NCBI GenBank assembly: GCA_034423015.1
Contig: DAOUJG010000012.1
Location: 6,330-70,329, forward strand
DNA from: JAGWBJ01 sp034423015
GTDB lineage: Bacteria > Chloroflexota > Dehalococcoidia > Lucifugimonadales > JAGWBF01
Direction: 5' to 3'
DNA length: 64,000 bases
A program made the translations under genes and the position numbers. Below the pieces are notes generated by a model. It searched no databases and was not told the origin of the DNA. It saw only the letters and a list, made by a program, of their open reading frames with translations. Positions 24,100 to 32,528 of this stretch are shown one piece after another; position 1 is the first letter of the stretch; each line of letters opens with the position of its first letter.

Positions 24100-25137
24100 A
24101 TGAAACTCCTCAAACTATCCAACGGGCTAAAGGCCGCGTACCATGGGTCGGACGTCCACAGTCGGGTGGACCGCTTCGATGGATGGATGGACAGAGCGCA
24201 CGTGGAGGACGCCGGCCCGACGGGCTATGACCACACGGAGACCGTCGAGGAATACTACGCCCTTTGCAACGAGCTCATGGTGTTCGGCTGGGGCGAATCC
24301 CTCCACTTCGCGCCGCTATCGCCCCGGGAGAGCCTGGATGACTCCAAGGTCCGGCATCAGCGACTCATGATCGCCAAGCTGGAGCTGCGGGAGGGCATGA
24401 CGGTGGTCGATGTCGGCTGCGGGATCGGCGGCCCAATGCGCCGCGTCGTCCGGGAGGCCGGTGTCAGGGCCGTTGGGGTCAATATCAATCAACTGCAGCT
24501 GGAGAAGTCGAGAGCGCTGGACGCCGAGGCGGGGCTCGAGCACATGGTCGACTACCTAGCGTGCAGCTTCATGGACATGGGGACCATCGCAGACAACACG
24601 TTCGACCGGGGGTACGCGATCGAGTCGACGTGCCATGCGCCGGACAAGGCGGGCGCGTTCGCCGAGATATACCGTGTGCTGAAACCTGGAGCCCTCTTCT
24701 GGGGTCAGGAGATGTGCATGACGGACAAGTTCGATCCCGGCGTCGATCGGCACCGGGCTATGAAACATGGTCTGATGCACGGCATCGCGCTCAAGGATAT
24801 AGCGACCATGGGCGAGGTGAACCGTGCTCTCGAAACGGCGGGATTTCAGGTCATCGAGGCAAGGGACCGGGCCGTCGAGGAGAACGGACCAAGCACACCG
24901 TGGTATCAGCCCATGGAAACCCGGTCTGGAACGCGACGCAACGCCCTGAGCAGGGTGCCGCTGGGCCGGAAGGCGCTCACCGGCGTATCCCGGCTGGCGG
25001 AGGCGTTTGGGGTGTTTCCGAAAGGCTCCGCGGACGTCATCGGGCTGCTGGACCGTACCGCCAAAGCCTACGTGGCGGGCGGCAGGGCCGGAATCTTCAC
25101 GCCACTGTACTGTTTCCTGGCTCGCAAACCCCTTTAG
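24100..25137 (+). CDS. Sterol C-24 methyltransferase (ERG6/SMT) homologue
   Basis: This 345-residue SAM-dependent methyltransferase carries the full signature set of sterol C-24 methyltransferases: the substrate motif FGWGESLHFAP (residues 62-72; Y/F-GWG-x-S-x-HFA in SMTs), SAM motif I VDVGCGIGGPMR (about 102-113), VGVNINQLQLE, the IESTCHAPDK motif (CHAP at about 178-181), EIYRVLKPG, MTDKFDP and the C-terminal PWYQP. The segment after MTD, normally GDGLPD, reads MHGIALKD. The reaction in the family is transfer of methyl to the sterol side-chain C-24. Eukaryotes use it for ergosterol and phytosterols; bacterial homologues are known from metagenomes. AAGAGG lies before the ATG. It runs tail-to-tail with the P450 gene 37 bases away. 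A non-sterol isoprenoid substrate is possible. Confidence 0.88.
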   Translation: MKLLKLSNGLKAAYHGSDVHSRVDRFDGWMDRAHVEDAGPTGYDHTETVEEYYALCNELMVFGWGESLHFAPLSPRESLDDSKVRHQRLMIAKLELREGMTVVDVGCGIGGPMRRVVREAGVRAVGVNINQLQLEKSRALDAEAGLEHMVDYLACSFMDMGTIADNTFDRGYAIESTCHAPDKAGAFAEIYRVLKPGALFWGQEMCMTDKFDPGVDRHRAMKHGLMHGIALKDIATMGEVNRALETAGFQVIEARDRAVEENGPSTPWYQPMETRSGTRRNALSRVPLGRKALTGVSRLAEAFGVFPKGSADVIGLLDRTAKAYVAGGRAGIFTPLYCFLARKPL

Positions 25138-25174
25138 GCCCTCTCTCCAGTCTTTCGGCCGACCCCATGGCCCA

Positions 25175-27202
25175 TCAGGCGTTCAAGTCGCGCCTCTGCT
25201 CGGCGATGAGGAATTTGAGCTTCTTGCTCGGCTTCATGGACGGGAGCGGGTTGAACCGGAGCTTGTAGTTGGCGGGAGACACCTCGAGCCTGAAGTGGTG
25301 CGCGACCATCAGCACGTTGACGGCCAGCTGTAGCTCCATCCATCGGGAGCCCAGGCATGTGTGGGTGCCCAGCCCGTAGGGGGCGTACCCGGGGCCGTGG
25401 TGCTCGTTGCGCGGCGGCAGGTAGCGGTCGATATCGAAAGTGAAGGGGTCGGGAAAGACATCCTCCATGTAATGCGAGGCTGTCTGGGCAATCAAGATCC
25501 GTGAACCCACCGGCAGCTCGTAGTCCTCGATCACACACGAGTTCATCACGTTTCGTATGGACATGGGGACGATGGGGTACATGCGAAAGCATTCCATGAG
25601 GAAGCGGTGGGTGACGTCGATGGCGGACGGGATGAAGTCCCCGATATCCGGGTCGCCGTTGTCGAACAGGGCGTCGGCTTCGGCCTCGATTTTGGCGTAG
25701 ATCTCCGGCTGCGAGGCCATGGCATACAAGGCGAAGCTAAAGCTATCTCCAAGGTATGCGCTGGCCACCAGCGCCGCAGTAAAAGCGAATCTCAGGTTGG
25801 ACTCGGGTACGAACTGGGGATCGCTCGCGTGCAGGCTTAGATAGTCGTCCACCAGGTTTCGGTGTGCTCCGGCTCGCTGGGCGGGAGTGTGGACCCTCTG
25901 GACTCGTTCGAGCAGGGTTGCGATGATTTTTGTGCGGCGCTTCATGCCGGGGGTCTTCAGCATGAACTTGGGCATTATCCTCATGATGTGAACGCTGAGG
26001 GCCCGTTCCTTGAACTTCAACAGGTCGTCGATGATGTCCTGAGACTCGACGCCGATCATGAGGGGTGAGACTTGAGCGTTGATCATCAGCCGGCTCATGC
26101 GCGTTGCGGGGTAGGAGTCCCCGACTTTCCATTGCGCCATATGCTTCCGCACATGCCCGTAGAGATCGTCCAGCTGCCCTGCCAGCCTGTTGCGGGAGTA
26201 GGCCGCCGACAGGGACTTGCGGAGCCGGAAATGGTCGGCACCGTCCAGGGCAGGCAACACTCCGGCTGCGCCGTAGACCTTTTCGAAGTCCTCGAAATAG
26301 TCCCTGGCTCTCAGGTGCATACGCCCGCGGCGATGGACCCAGCGATTTGTCTCGGGGCCGGCGAGGGAGATCATGGGCTTGGAAAAGGGAGGGCGTATCT
26401 GAAACACCGGGCCATACTCTTGGGCAAGGTCCGCGAAAAGCGCGGGGACGTTGCCCTGGCGGAGCCGGGGATTGAGCAGCAGCTTGCGCAGCGAGACTGT
26501 CGGTATCTTCTTGGTCAGGGCGGAACGTCTAAGCAACGGGCCGGCGAGGTTGTGGGAGACCGCGGCAGCGATGGAACGTCCGATCAGGTCTGTGTTGCAG
26601 ATGAACTCGATGCGCTTCTCAGACTCGTCGTCGAGCTGGAACATGAAACGAAAGACGTCGCACGTGTTTATGAGAGAGATGATGATGGCGTCTTTAGGGT
26701 CGGGAATCTCGTTGTCGAATATTGCCCTGCTGATACGCGTCTTGACGAACTGGTCCGTAGGGACTTCGGCATATGCGGCGAGTAGCCCCATCTGCCCCGG
26801 GGGAGGGATCAAGGTCCAGAAGTCGCCGTCGTGGTGTTCCAGGATCTTCACGTCTACCAACCGCTGCAGGGTCAAATCGATGATCGATTCCGCCCGGGGA
26901 GCGAGCCGCTCGATCCAGTACTGGGCGTTCCGTTGGGCCGGCTCCTCCGCGATCTCCTGCAGAATGGGGTCCAGAACGGGTATACCGGTTTCAGTCTCGT
27001 TTACGAGGAATAGAGACTCCTCGTCCGTGTCAATGCGGAATCTGAGGGAAAGGTCCGCCAGTACGGCGCCGGTGACGGCACAGTTCAGGTTCCAGCCGGG
27101 CACCTGATGAAAATAGCCGCTCTCCTCGTTGAGGAGCATGAGGATCAATTCTTCAAGCAAACTCAGCTTTTGGGTAGCTGTCGTGCTCTCTGAGACAGTC
27201 AT
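25175..27202 (-). CDS. GPP34-domain / cytochrome P450 fusion
   Basis: Residues about 10-215 of this 675-residue protein look like a GPP34 (GOLPH3/Vps74) domain: KLSLLEELILMLLNEESG at the start, then AVTGAVLADLSLRFRI, VNETETGIPVLDPIL and LVDVKIL in the family order. Residues about 245-670 are a cytochrome P450: E537-x-x-R540 in the K-helix (ECFR), a DPFTFDIDRYLP perf region and the heme-binding loop PYGLGTHTCLG with thiolate C616. The I-helix reads AYLGDSFS, so the usual acid-Thr pair is GDS. GPP34 binds acidic phosphoinositides in eukaryotes; in bacteria its ligand is unclear. The fusion suggests a membrane-docked oxygenase for a lipid. AAGGAGA precedes the ATG. Redox partners are not seen. 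Confidence 0.82.
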   Translation of the reverse strand: MTVSESTTATQKLSLLEELILMLLNEESGYFHQVPGWNLNCAVTGAVLADLSLRFRIDTDEESLFLVNETETGIPVLDPILQEIAEEPAQRNAQYWIERLAPRAESIIDLTLQRLVDVKILEHHDGDFWTLIPPPGQMGLLAAYAEVPTDQFVKTRISRAIFDNEIPDPKDAIIISLINTCDVFRFMFQLDDESEKRIEFICNTDLIGRSIAAAVSHNLAGPLLRRSALTKKIPTVSLRKLLLNPRLRQGNVPALFADLAQEYGPVFQIRPPFSKPMISLAGPETNRWVHRRGRMHLRARDYFEDFEKVYGAAGVLPALDGADHFRLRKSLSAAYSRNRLAGQLDDLYGHVRKHMAQWKVGDSYPATRMSRLMINAQVSPLMIGVESQDIIDDLLKFKERALSVHIMRIMPKFMLKTPGMKRRTKIIATLLERVQRVHTPAQRAGAHRNLVDDYLSLHASDPQFVPESNLRFAFTAALVASAYLGDSFSFALYAMASQPEIYAKIEAEADALFDNGDPDIGDFIPSAIDVTHRFLMECFRMYPIVPMSIRNVMNSCVIEDYELPVGSRILIAQTASHYMEDVFPDPFTFDIDRYLPPRNEHHGPGYAPYGLGTHTCLGSRWMELQLAVNVLMVAHHFRLEVSPANYKLRFNPLPSMKPSKKLKFLIAEQRRDLNA

Positions 27203-27277
27203 TGCTCCAGTCTCCTTCAGTCCTCAACATACAGTATACTCCATCGAACGCTCCTGCCACGAGCGGCCGGGGGCCCT

Positions 27278-28666
27278 TCAGCCCTTCGCTTTCTTGAAAC
27301 GCCAACCGTACATGATGCTCCCGTAGTGGTTGAAGGACCGCCTCGCCTCGGGGTCGTCGAAGGGATAGTCCGCGCCCATCTGTGTCGCGGCGGCTAGCCC
27401 GCTCACGAAGCAGGTCTCCTGGCTGTTGATCAGCGTATGGGCGCCACAGTGCCAGGTCCGTCTCTTGCCCTGGATGAACCGGAACAGGTGGACGAGGAAC
27501 GCAACGTGGCGCACGTCGTGCACGATGTGCTGGAACCACCACCTTCCGATGACCTTCCGCCCATCGATCCGGCTGATGGGGTTGTAGGTCACAAGGCAGG
27601 GCTTGTCCGACCGGTTGGCCCATGGCTGCTGGTTGTGCATGATGTACGTGATCTCATAGTTGTCCGGCCTGGCGCCGTATTGCTCGATGTGATTGCTCCG
27701 GGTCTTGAGGGGCCTCACCTCGTTGTCGGGAAGGACCGACGAGTCCGAATGCACGATGGTATGGTTGTGCAGCTCGCTCTCGTACCGTATGGAGGAGAGG
27801 ATGTACCGCTCCAGCATCGTGGGCCGGTCGAGGACCATCAGCGTCTGGTTGGCGTTGCACGCGAAGACCACGTCGTCGAAGGTCTCCTTGACGCCGTTTT
27901 CGTCCTCGATCAGGACGCCCGTCGGCTGCCGGTACACCTTTCGGACGTGGCGGTTGAGGTATATCTTGTCCCTGAAATTGGCCGACAGGCCCTCGTAGAT
28001 GCGACGGGTCCCCCTGTCCCACGTCTGCATGGGGGTGGCAGTCTCGATGTCGAAGAACTCAAGGTACCTGCTGAAGAGGGCCGCGGGCATGTCGAATACG
28101 TTGGTCGCCATCAGGAAGTTCACGAACATCGGCTTCAGTATCTTGTACCGGAAGTCCCCGGAGAAGCCGCCCAGGTTCAGGACCGTACCCATGCTGACGT
28201 AGTTGAACGGGTTGAGGGCGTTCACGAGCTTGGACCGGGAGCGGCTGAGCCGGCCGAACCGGTGCAGATGCCTCAGGACTCGTTGGAACCTGGCGATCTC
28301 GGACCGAAGCTGCTCCTTTATCTCCGAGTCGAAGTCGTGGGCGTAGACCTGGCCGCGGTACTTCACACTGTAGCTGAACCTGGTCTCGACCAGATCGATG
28401 CCGAGCTGCTCCATCAGCAGCACGACATGGTGATAGACCGACGGGATGCAGGCCGTGACGGAGATGTCGAAGGGGACCGAGCTGCCGTCGTCCTGGGGCA
28501 TGTCGGCGGTCACCGCATTTCCGCCAATCCGGTCCTGCGCCTCGAACAGCCGGAAGTCGAACCGGTCCCGGTGCTGGTCCAGCGCCCATGCGGCGGCCAG
28601 CCCCGAAACGCCCCCGCCGATAATGGCTATGCGCCGCAGCTCCTTCTTTCTCCCGCGACCTGCCAT
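27278..28666 (-). CDS. FAD-dependent oxidoreductase (COG2907-like amine oxidase fold)
   Basis: This 462-residue flavoprotein begins with the dinucleotide-binding motif AIIGGGVSGLAAAWAL followed by an acidic residue after beta-2 (LFEAQDRIGGNA), the GG doublet typical of amine-oxidase/desaturase flavoproteins. The C-terminal part has TWHCGAHTLINSQETCFVSG, similar to the W-C-G-A ... HE ... SG motif of COG2907 proteins that often accompany lipid-modifying enzymes such as cyclopropane-fatty-acid synthases. There is no signal peptide. It is transcribed toward the P450 gene, 75 bases away, in the same direction, so the two may be co-expressed. The reaction is unknown; saturation or isomerisation of a lipid double bond is a guess. 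Confidence 0.78.
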   Translation of the reverse strand: MAGRGRKKELRRIAIIGGGVSGLAAAWALDQHRDRFDFRLFEAQDRIGGNAVTADMPQDDGSSVPFDISVTACIPSVYHHVVLLMEQLGIDLVETRFSYSVKYRGQVYAHDFDSEIKEQLRSEIARFQRVLRHLHRFGRLSRSRSKLVNALNPFNYVSMGTVLNLGGFSGDFRYKILKPMFVNFLMATNVFDMPAALFSRYLEFFDIETATPMQTWDRGTRRIYEGLSANFRDKIYLNRHVRKVYRQPTGVLIEDENGVKETFDDVVFACNANQTLMVLDRPTMLERYILSSIRYESELHNHTIVHSDSSVLPDNEVRPLKTRSNHIEQYGARPDNYEITYIMHNQQPWANRSDKPCLVTYNPISRIDGRKVIGRWWFQHIVHDVRHVAFLVHLFRFIQGKRRTWHCGAHTLINSQETCFVSGLAAATQMGADYPFDDPEARRSFNHYGSIMYGWRFKKAKG

Positions 28667-28723
28667 GACCTACCATTCTACGAATGTTGCCGTCTGGTGG
28701 CTAGTCGCCGTGTCCCCCACCCG

Positions 28724-28850
28724 GTCATTCCGAGCGGAGCGAAGCGGAGGGAGGAATCTATCGTTGCCGGCGAGTAAGGGGTCCCGTGGCCCGGTGGCAT
28801 GGCGGGCTCGTTGGAGGGCGCCTGAGATTCCTCGCTACGCTCGGAATGAC
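28724..28850. repeat. Inverted pair of ATTCCGAGCG-type repeats
   Basis: GTCATTCCGAGCGGAGCGAA... at 28724-28759 is repeated in opposite orientation as ...TCGCTACGCTCGGAATGAC at 28825-28850, both ending with the AGATTCCTC/GAGGAATCT box. This is a well-known class of short interspersed element in Chloroflexota and other genomes, with no coding potential. Confidence 0.75.
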
Positions 28851-28929
28851 AGCGGCGGGGGCGGCTCGGAATTGCTAATGGCCTTGTGAAGGTCACGCAT
28901 GGGGATGAAAACGCGGCGCCCTGCTTACC

Positions 28930-28996
28930 GTCATTCCGGCGCAGGCCGGAATCCAGGGGTGGGGGGACCCTGGACTCCCGCGAAAGCGGGAGTGGC
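28930..28996. repeat. Two hairpin repeats of the ATTCCGGC family
   Basis: ATTCCGGCGCAGGCCGGAAT (inside 28930-28956) and an inverted partner ACTCCCGCGAAAGCGGGAGT (inside 28969-28996) lie 12 bases apart. They are the same family as the two hairpins at 17730-17807. Confidence 0.7.
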
Positions 28997-29409
28997 GGAG
29001 GGAGGGCTGCAGGCCTGTCTTCATGGCAGTGACAGCATGGTGGTCGGATCGGGGCGAGGGGCTAGTGGGCTGGTGGAGGTCTCTGGGGCGGTGGCCCCGG
29101 CTCCCTAGGTCCCGGCCCCCATGTCGGGGCACGAGGGCAGGGCCTTGGCCGGGACGACGAGTTGGGCGATTCGCCAAGAGGATGCTGCACGGCATCTTCA
29201 TGGCAATCCAGCTTGACCGGCTACCTGGGCCCGACTATGCTGTCCCTACATCCGTATCCGTGGGACCAGCGTAAGACACGTAGGAGACGGCTGCACCGAC
29301 ACCACCAATCCAGGCCTCGCGGCAATCCGCATTGGCGAGCCGGGACCCGTGCCATCGTCAGCGGGTGGATTGCCGGGGCGGCCGGGGCCTCGTGAAGGGG
29401 GGGCATCCA

Positions 29410-31056
29410 ATGAAGGCTCAGACCATCGGGTTCGGCGCCCTGGCCGGTGTCTTGCTCACCGTGCCCATGGTTGCGCTGATGTACCTGGCAGACCAGCTCC
29501 TGGACCTCTCGTTCGCACCGTATGACGTTTTCGACTGGATCGCCCGAATTCTCCCCGGGCCGGTGGTGACCTTCGGCATCGACCTGATGATCGATACCCT
29601 GGGAATGCTAGGCCTCGACGTGGCGGCGACGGCCAAGACGGCCGAACACATCCAGGCGGTGCTGGTGTTCGGCGTCGCCGGAGTCGTTGCAACCATGGTC
29701 GTATTCGGAATGGTGAGACGGCTGCGGGCCGGCAGCGCACCCGGTCTGGGTCTCCTGGTGGGCGCTATCGTGGGCCTGCCGGTGGCGACCATATCGGCAA
29801 CCATGTCCCCGTCCTCGACCCCTCTGCCCTTCATCTTTCTATGGGTCCTGGGCTTGTTCTGCATCTGGGGCGTCGCCGCGGCCGTCGCGGCCCGCAGGCT
29901 GCTGCCCCAGGTCTCCACGACGGCCGTGGCGTCGGCGGAGCAGGGGGAGACGCGGTCCGTGGAGGTCGTGGGCAGGCGGCAGTTCCTGATCCAGATAGGC
30001 GTGGCCACGGCTTCCATCACCGTCGTTGGCGCCGGCCTTGGACGCGTCCTCGAAATGGACGAGCGCGACCGCCTGGAAGCCGAGCTGGAGGCGATGAAGA
30101 CCAACATGCCCAAGGCGGGGCCGATCACCAGCCTGCCCAACGAAGACGACCCCGTCACGCCGGCCCTGGGGACGCGGCCGGAGTACACGGCCGTCCGGGA
30201 CCACTACAAGGTCTTCATCCGCTCGGAGCCGACGGTGATCGACGGCGCGACGTGGACCCTTCCCATCACGGGCCTGGTGGACAACCCGATGGAGCTGACG
30301 CTGGAGGACCTGCGGGCCAGGTACGAAGCCCGCAACGAGTTCGTCACCCTGAGCTGCATCTCCAACCGGGTGGGCGGGTCGCTGATAGGCACGACCTACT
30401 GGACGGGCGCCAGCCTGAAGGACATCCTTGCCGACGTGAAGCCCCAGAGCGACGCCCGGTACCTGTACATAACCAGCGGCGACGGGTTCTACGAGACGGT
30501 GGACCTGGAGCTGATCGACTCGGACGAACGGATCATGCTGGCGTACAACTGGGACGGCGGACCGATACCCTTCGACCACGGGTTCCCGCTGCGTATCTGG
30601 CTGCCCGACCGGTACGGGATGAAGCAGCCCAAGTGGATCACTGGCATGGAGGTGGTCGGCGAGTACAAGGAGGGCTACTGGGTCGAACGGGGCTGGTCCG
30701 AGGATGCGATAGTCAAGGCCACCTCGGTGATAGATACGGTGGCGGTGGACTCGGTGGTCCAGGACGGCGACCGAAGGCTGGTCCCCATCGGCGGAATCTC
30801 CTACGCCGGCGCCCGGGGCATCTCCAAGGTGGAGGTGCGTCTGGACGACGAGCCCGAATGGCGGGAGGCGGAGCTGCGCGCCCCGCTGTCGGAGGTCACG
30901 TGGGTGATCTGGCGCTACGATTGGCCGTTCCAGGAAGGGCGCCATGAGTTCCACGTACGCTGCGTGGAGGCGGACGGCACCCCGCAGACCGAGGAAGACG
31001 GCCCGCCCAGACCCGATGGCGCGTCGGGGATCCACACCAGGTCGGCAACGCTGTAG
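29410..31056 (+). CDS. Membrane-anchored molybdopterin-dependent oxidoreductase (sulfite-oxidase fold)
   Basis: The first 180 residues contain about four or five hydrophobic helices (about 5-27, 40-60, 85-105, 115-135, 140-165). After a basic loop and another hydrophobic stretch with RRQFLIQIG (residues about 193-201, twin-Arg-like), a molybdopterin-binding domain follows: LVDNPMELTLEDL, the cysteine ligand motif LSCISNRVGG, WTGASLKDIL, and a C-terminal dimerisation domain (ISYAGARGISKVEV). This is the YedY/sulfite oxidase group. The membrane segments may replace the separate membrane partner (YedZ) or simply anchor it. The electron acceptor and substrate are unknown. ATG at 29410 follows AAGGGGGGG. 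Confidence 0.83.
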   Translation: MKAQTIGFGALAGVLLTVPMVALMYLADQLLDLSFAPYDVFDWIARILPGPVVTFGIDLMIDTLGMLGLDVAATAKTAEHIQAVLVFGVAGVVATMVVFGMVRRLRAGSAPGLGLLVGAIVGLPVATISATMSPSSTPLPFIFLWVLGLFCIWGVAAAVAARRLLPQVSTTAVASAEQGETRSVEVVGRRQFLIQIGVATASITVVGAGLGRVLEMDERDRLEAELEAMKTNMPKAGPITSLPNEDDPVTPALGTRPEYTAVRDHYKVFIRSEPTVIDGATWTLPITGLVDNPMELTLEDLRARYEARNEFVTLSCISNRVGGSLIGTTYWTGASLKDILADVKPQSDARYLYITSGDGFYETVDLELIDSDERIMLAYNWDGGPIPFDHGFPLRIWLPDRYGMKQPKWITGMEVVGEYKEGYWVERGWSEDAIVKATSVIDTVAVDSVVQDGDRRLVPIGGISYAGARGISKVEVRLDDEPEWREAELRAPLSEVTWVIWRYDWPFQEGRHEFHVRCVEADGTPQTEEDGPPRPDGASGIHTRSATL

Positions 31057-31276
31057 CCTGTACCCGGGACCCGGTCCATGCCACGACGGCGGGCGGGAGT
31101 AGCTCGCCCGACTCCCCTCAGGTGGGGTGCTCCGGAGTTGCCGCGACCCCTCTTCCTGTAGGGGGCGGTACGGGCCGGAGCGGGCGAAGGCGTTCCCCCG
31201 ACGGTAGCCGTACTACCGATACGCGATCCGGTCCCCCCGGAGGGGAAGGGCAAGCCGGGTTGACACGAGGTCAGTC
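31057..31276. other. Intergenic stretch, no gene seen
   Basis: GC-rich, with short inverted repeats around 31088-31112 (GGCGGGCGGGAG ... CTCGCCCGACTCCC) that may terminate the oxidoreductase gene. No reading frame looks coding. Confidence 0.4.
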
Positions 31277-32518
31277 ATTCGCCCAATCCGCTTCGTACGC
31301 GCCATAGCCGGCCCGCAGGCTGCCGGCGCCCTCAAGCACCGCCATTTCAGGCTCTACTGGATCTCGGGCATGGGGCTGTCGGCGGCAATGGGGATGCAGT
31401 TCCTCATCCTGGGCTGGCTGACGCTGGAGCTCACAGACTCCCCGGCACAGCTTGGGATCGTGATCGCCCTCTACGGGCTTCCCAACGTGGCCATGCTGGC
31501 CTTTGGAGGCCTGTTCGCGGACAGGTTCGACCGGCGCTGGCTGCTGTTCTGCAGCCGCACCATCGTCATGGGGCTGATCGTCGTGACGGCGACCCTCGCA
31601 ATCTACGAGCTTGTCTCCACCTGGCACGTGTACGCCATCTCTTTCGTTCTGGGCACGATACAGGGGCTGAGCCTCCCGGCGCAGATGGCCATAGTGCCGG
31701 ACATGGTGGACGAAGAGGACATCCTGAGCGCCACGTCGCTGAACATGGCCGTGTACAACGGGGGCCGCATACTTGGGCCGGCCCTGGCCGGGGTGATCAT
31801 CGAGTACGCGGGCATTGGATACGCCCTGTATCTCAACGCTCTCTGTTACGCGGTCAGCGCCACGTTCCTGGCCCTGCTGACCGGGTTCAGGTCCGGCGGT
31901 CAGGCCGCCGACGGGAACGTCCTCGAGGGGCTGGCGGAGGGCCTTCGCTTCGTGGGGTCGACGCCCGTGACCCTTACGATGGTGGGGCTGGGCTTCGCCT
32001 TCGGGTTCTTCGGGTCATCGTACCTGCAGGTGCTGCCGGCCTTTGCCAAGGAAGTGCTGGAGATGAGCGCCGACGGGGCAGGCTTTCTGCTCACGATAGC
32101 CGGCGTGGGGTCTCTGGCCGGCAGCCTGTTCCTGGCGTCCCTGGGAGACCCCCGGCACAAGAGCCGGCTGGCGCTGGGCATGATCAGCCTCTTCGGGGTG
32201 ACGCTGTTCCTGTTCGCCGTATCGCCGGTCTACGTGGTCTCCCTCGTGCTGCTGTTCTTCACGGGAGTGGGTTTCACCGGCTTCTTTTCAATGGGCACGA
32301 CGGTGCTGCAGCTCAGCACTCCTCCCCAGCTTCGCGGGCGCATGATGAGCCTGTGGCTCATAGGGGCGGCCATGCACTACATGGGCGCGTTGCCCCTGGG
32401 GGCGGTCGGCGAATACTGGGGGTGGCCCACGTCACTGGGGGGCGCCGCGCTGATAATGATGGCCTTCGTGGTCTGGCTGGGCATCCTCAGACCGACGCTG
32501 CGCACGCTGAGGGTGTAG
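31277..32518 (+). CDS. MFS exporter (EntS/MFS_3-like)
   Basis: This 12-helix major facilitator protein has the EntS-like motifs GGLFADRFDRRWLL between helices 2 and 3, NMAVYNGGRILGPALAG in helix 5 and a central basic loop. The first ATG (31370) would cut off LKHRHFRLYW, the conserved N-terminal motif before helix 1, so translation must begin upstream. The only plausible initiator in that part of the frame is ATT at 31277, six bases after an ACGAGG element, giving 413 residues, normal for the family. ATT starts are rare, so this is provisional; a base error that hides an ATG/GTG start is the alternative. Substrate unknown; siderophores and drugs are usual. Confidence 0.72.
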   Translation: MRPIRFVRAIAGPQAAGALKHRHFRLYWISGMGLSAAMGMQFLILGWLTLELTDSPAQLGIVIALYGLPNVAMLAFGGLFADRFDRRWLLFCSRTIVMGLIVVTATLAIYELVSTWHVYAISFVLGTIQGLSLPAQMAIVPDMVDEEDILSATSLNMAVYNGGRILGPALAGVIIEYAGIGYALYLNALCYAVSATFLALLTGFRSGGQAADGNVLEGLAEGLRFVGSTPVTLTMVGLGFAFGFFGSSYLQVLPAFAKEVLEMSADGAGFLLTIAGVGSLAGSLFLASLGDPRHKSRLALGMISLFGVTLFLFAVSPVYVVSLVLLFFTGVGFTGFFSMGTTVLQLSTPPQLRGRMMSLWLIGAAMHYMGALPLGAVGEYWGWPTSLGGAALIMMAFVVWLGILRPTLRTLRV

Positions 32519-32528
32519 GGCGGACCCG

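Larger units (their letters stand above)
28667..29409. other. Long intergenic region rich in interspersed repeats
   Basis: No gene is supported in these 743 bases. Three palindromic elements are present (listed separately), and the last 150 bases are AT-richer and probably hold the promoter of the molybdopterin oxidoreductase; AAGGGGGGG lies before its ATG. Confidence 0.65.
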
